NCBI GenBank assembly: GCA_965222345.1
Contig: CBDCTS010000004.1
Location: 496,001-560,000 of the forward strand
Source: JADFGZ01 sp965222345
Lineage (GTDB): Bacteria > Acidobacteriota > Terriglobia > 2-12-FULL-54-10
Length of the DNA stretch: 64,000 nt
Direction of reading: 5' to 3'
Below the pieces are notes generated by a model, which saw only the letters and a list, made by a program, of their open reading frames with translations, had not been told where the DNA came from and did no database searches. Positions 63,638 to 64,000 of the stretch are shown piece by piece. Each line of letters begins with the position of its first letter. The first letter of the stretch is position 1. Position numbers and translations under genes: made by a program.

Positions 63638-64000
63638 CTGATCCCCTCTCTATTGCTTCTATCTACTTCTATCTTTTTCAACAACTTAGGGACTCTGCTT
63701 TTCGCTCAAAGCTAATCCCAACCGACTCAGATTCGGGGGTTTTGTCACGGTTTTGTCACGGTCGTAAATCGGTCATCGCACGTCCTTACACAGTTTACTC
63801 ACACCTCGTAATTCCTCCCCACGAAATCGTCACCTACATTCATCACCCTCCCTTTCGCAAGAATCAATTTTGACCTAGCCCATTCGGTACTTGCAGTCCG
63901 ACTTAGCGAGGCTGACCTGACCGGCTTTGTTGTACCCTACTTCATGAGATTCTCTCTCACTTTCGCTGGTACAAAAATCCCCGGCCGGGTCACAGTCGCG
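63638..64000. other. Region after the tRNA fragment, no supported gene
   Basis: There is a run of direct repeats GTTTTGTCACG (63739-63761). Read on the minus strand the start of this region gives DRDKTVTKP-type residues, but a stop lies just before, and no longer protein is supported. Base composition is more AT-rich than the rest of the window. Confidence 0.45.

Noticed and set aside
63739..63761. Direct repeats GTTTTGTCACG as start of a CRISPR array
   Set aside because: Only two copies with no spacers between them.

Overview
The window is GC-rich DNA from a Gram-negative (diderm) bacterium. It carries BamA, a LolCD-type lipoprotein exporter, an RND/ABC adaptor protein and several signal-peptide proteins. 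Gene content (TMTC-like mannosyltransferase with TPRs, MacB/DevC-like permeases, SelW-type selenoprotein, FTR1-DUF2318 protein) fits Acidobacteriota best; this assignment is inference from protein style, not from a marker-gene search.

Layout. 1-10 kb (+ strand): 3' end of lysS, LolC/E-like permease, LolD ATPase, ClpC, BamA, and guaB with its own promoter. 10-29.5 kb (- strand): one long ribosomal/translation cluster reading rpsL-rpsG-fusA-tuf-rpsJ-rplCDWB-rpsS-rplV-rpsC-rplP-rpmC-rpsQ-rplNXE-rpsNH-rplFR-rpsE-rpmD-rplO-adk-map-rpmJ-rpsMKD-rpoA-rplQ. A good sigma70 promoter lies 300 bases upstream of rpsL. secY (normally between rplO and adk) and infA (normally between map and rpmJ) are missing from their usual places. 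29.8-37 kb: two methyltransferases, acetyl-CoA synthetase, a DksA/TraR zinc-finger protein, ComF, an HNH nuclease, a SelW/Rdx-type selenoprotein hidden by an in-frame TGA, and an exported BamE-like protein. 37.7-41.3 kb (+): glycosyltransferase, methyltransferase and TMTC-like membrane protein, probably one surface-glycan operon. 41.3-44.2 kb (-): a type IV pilin with terminator, and pdxS-pdxT (vitamin B6) behind a thioesterase. 44.3-48.8 kb (-): ATPase-permease-HlyD efflux operon. 48.9-53.2 kb: metallo-beta-lactamase-fold hydrolase, secreted M28 peptidase, YgfZ-like protein and a secreted VOC protein, with a near-perfect parS site between the peptidase and ygfZ.

53.2-58.5 kb (-) is the most unusual locus: a four-gene iron-type operon of FTR1 fused to a DUF2318 Cys-rich domain, two FtsX/MacB-type permeases, and an ABC ATPase whose C-terminus is a DtxR/MntR-family metal-sensor module with its metal ligands kept. 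Its promoter has a Fur-like/dyad sequence over the -10 region and is divergent from a trxB promoter. The arrangement recalls the Campylobacter Ftr1/P19/Cj1661-1663 locus, but the ATPase-DtxR fusion is something I do not know to be characterised.

58.6-64 kb: thioredoxin reductase, proline dehydrogenase, an HExxH protein, a putative outer-membrane protein, then a mosaic of gene fragments (3' end of rsmE, internal piece of a tyrosine recombinase, 3' end of a PagL-like lipid A deacylase) and the 5' half of tRNA-Arg(UCU) that breaks off just after the anticodon loop. This end looks like an integration/rearrangement boundary or an assembly chimera.
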